DNA of 14,702 bases from Planctomicrobium sp. Lineage in GTDB: Bacteria; Planctomycetota; Planctomycetia; Planctomycetales; Planctomycetaceae. Shown here piece by piece: positions 14,597-14,702 of the stretch. The stretch is from NCBI GenBank assembly GCA_018659505.1, contig JABJMI010000509.1, positions 1 through 14,702 on the forward strand, written 5' to 3'. The notes below the pieces were generated by a model. It had not been told where the DNA came from. It did no database searches and saw only the letters and a list, made by a program, of their open reading frames with translations. Numbering within the stretch: the stretch's first letter is position 1; the number at the start of each line of letters is the position of its first letter. A program made the translations under genes and the position numbers.

Positions 14597-14680
14597 GTGC
14601 CGGAGTCACTTCTTGTGATAGCTTTAGGTTTTTAACCCAAGGTAAGGATATCCACGCCATGCGTATCGTCACGGAGTGAC
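14597..14680 (+). repeat. Composite REP element, copy 3 (distant from the transposase)
   Basis: This is the same three-hairpin plan as at 3957-4037: GTGCC-GGA-GTCAC (14597-14609, one mismatched pair), a 7-nt spacer, GATAG plus an imperfect CTTTAGG/CCCAAGG core (14617-14642), a 25-nt spacer, and GTCAC-GGA-GTGAC (14668-14680, perfect). It is 84 nt long and more diverged than the two copies beside the transposase. It lies in the gap upstream of the FAD oxidoreductase gene. Confidence 0.75.
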
Positions 14681-14702
14681 GGTTTGTGGATCGGGTGACC
14701 AA

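Overview
The window looks like a chromosomal segment of a planctomycete, probably order Planctomycetales. This is an inference from three things: moderate GC, the mix of gene families (a SUMF1-domain secreted protein, an esterase/SMP-30 fusion, large lipoproteins of unknown function), and dispersed hairpin repeats of a kind I associate with that phylum. No rRNA, tRNA, CRISPR array or phage gene was recognised.

Layout. Bases 1-352 hold the end of an unrecognised gene, followed by 460 bp of non-coding DNA with two large inverted repeats (545-614 and 634-700). recA (minus strand) and ilvN-ilvC (plus strand) diverge from a 304-bp intergenic region. A 120-bp gap with two potential hairpins separates ilvN from ilvC, and ilvC ends in a clear intrinsic terminator. 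No ilvB is present, so the large subunit of acetolactate synthase must be encoded elsewhere.

Next (3957-4704) is a REP-associated tyrosine transposase (RAYT, IS200-like HUH family). It is flanked by two oppositely oriented copies of an approximately 82-nt element made of three hairpins. A third, diverged copy lies about 10 kb away at 14597-14680. This transposase/REP set is the most coherent system in the window. Beyond it lie two divergent lipoprotein genes: one (minus, 4780-6720) appears to contain five tandem NTF2-like repeats, and the other (plus, 7141-8217) has a Gly/Tyr/Pro-rich low-complexity region before a small C-terminal domain. The 420 bp between them contains an 11-bp stem-loop.

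The rest (8322-14411) is four minus-strand genes separated by 97-154 bp: a SUMF1 (formylglycine-generating-enzyme-like) secreted protein without the catalytic cysteines, a PAP2 membrane phosphatase, a secreted protein with two esterase domains fused to an SMP-30/gluconolactonase-like propeller, and a CrtI/CrtISO-like FAD oxidoreductase. Hairpins lie in two of the three gaps, so these genes are probably not one tight operon.

The genes do not form a single pathway. RecA, IlvN and IlvC are housekeeping proteins. The others are mostly envelope or secreted proteins typical of planctomycete accessory content, interspersed with dispersed palindromic repeats.
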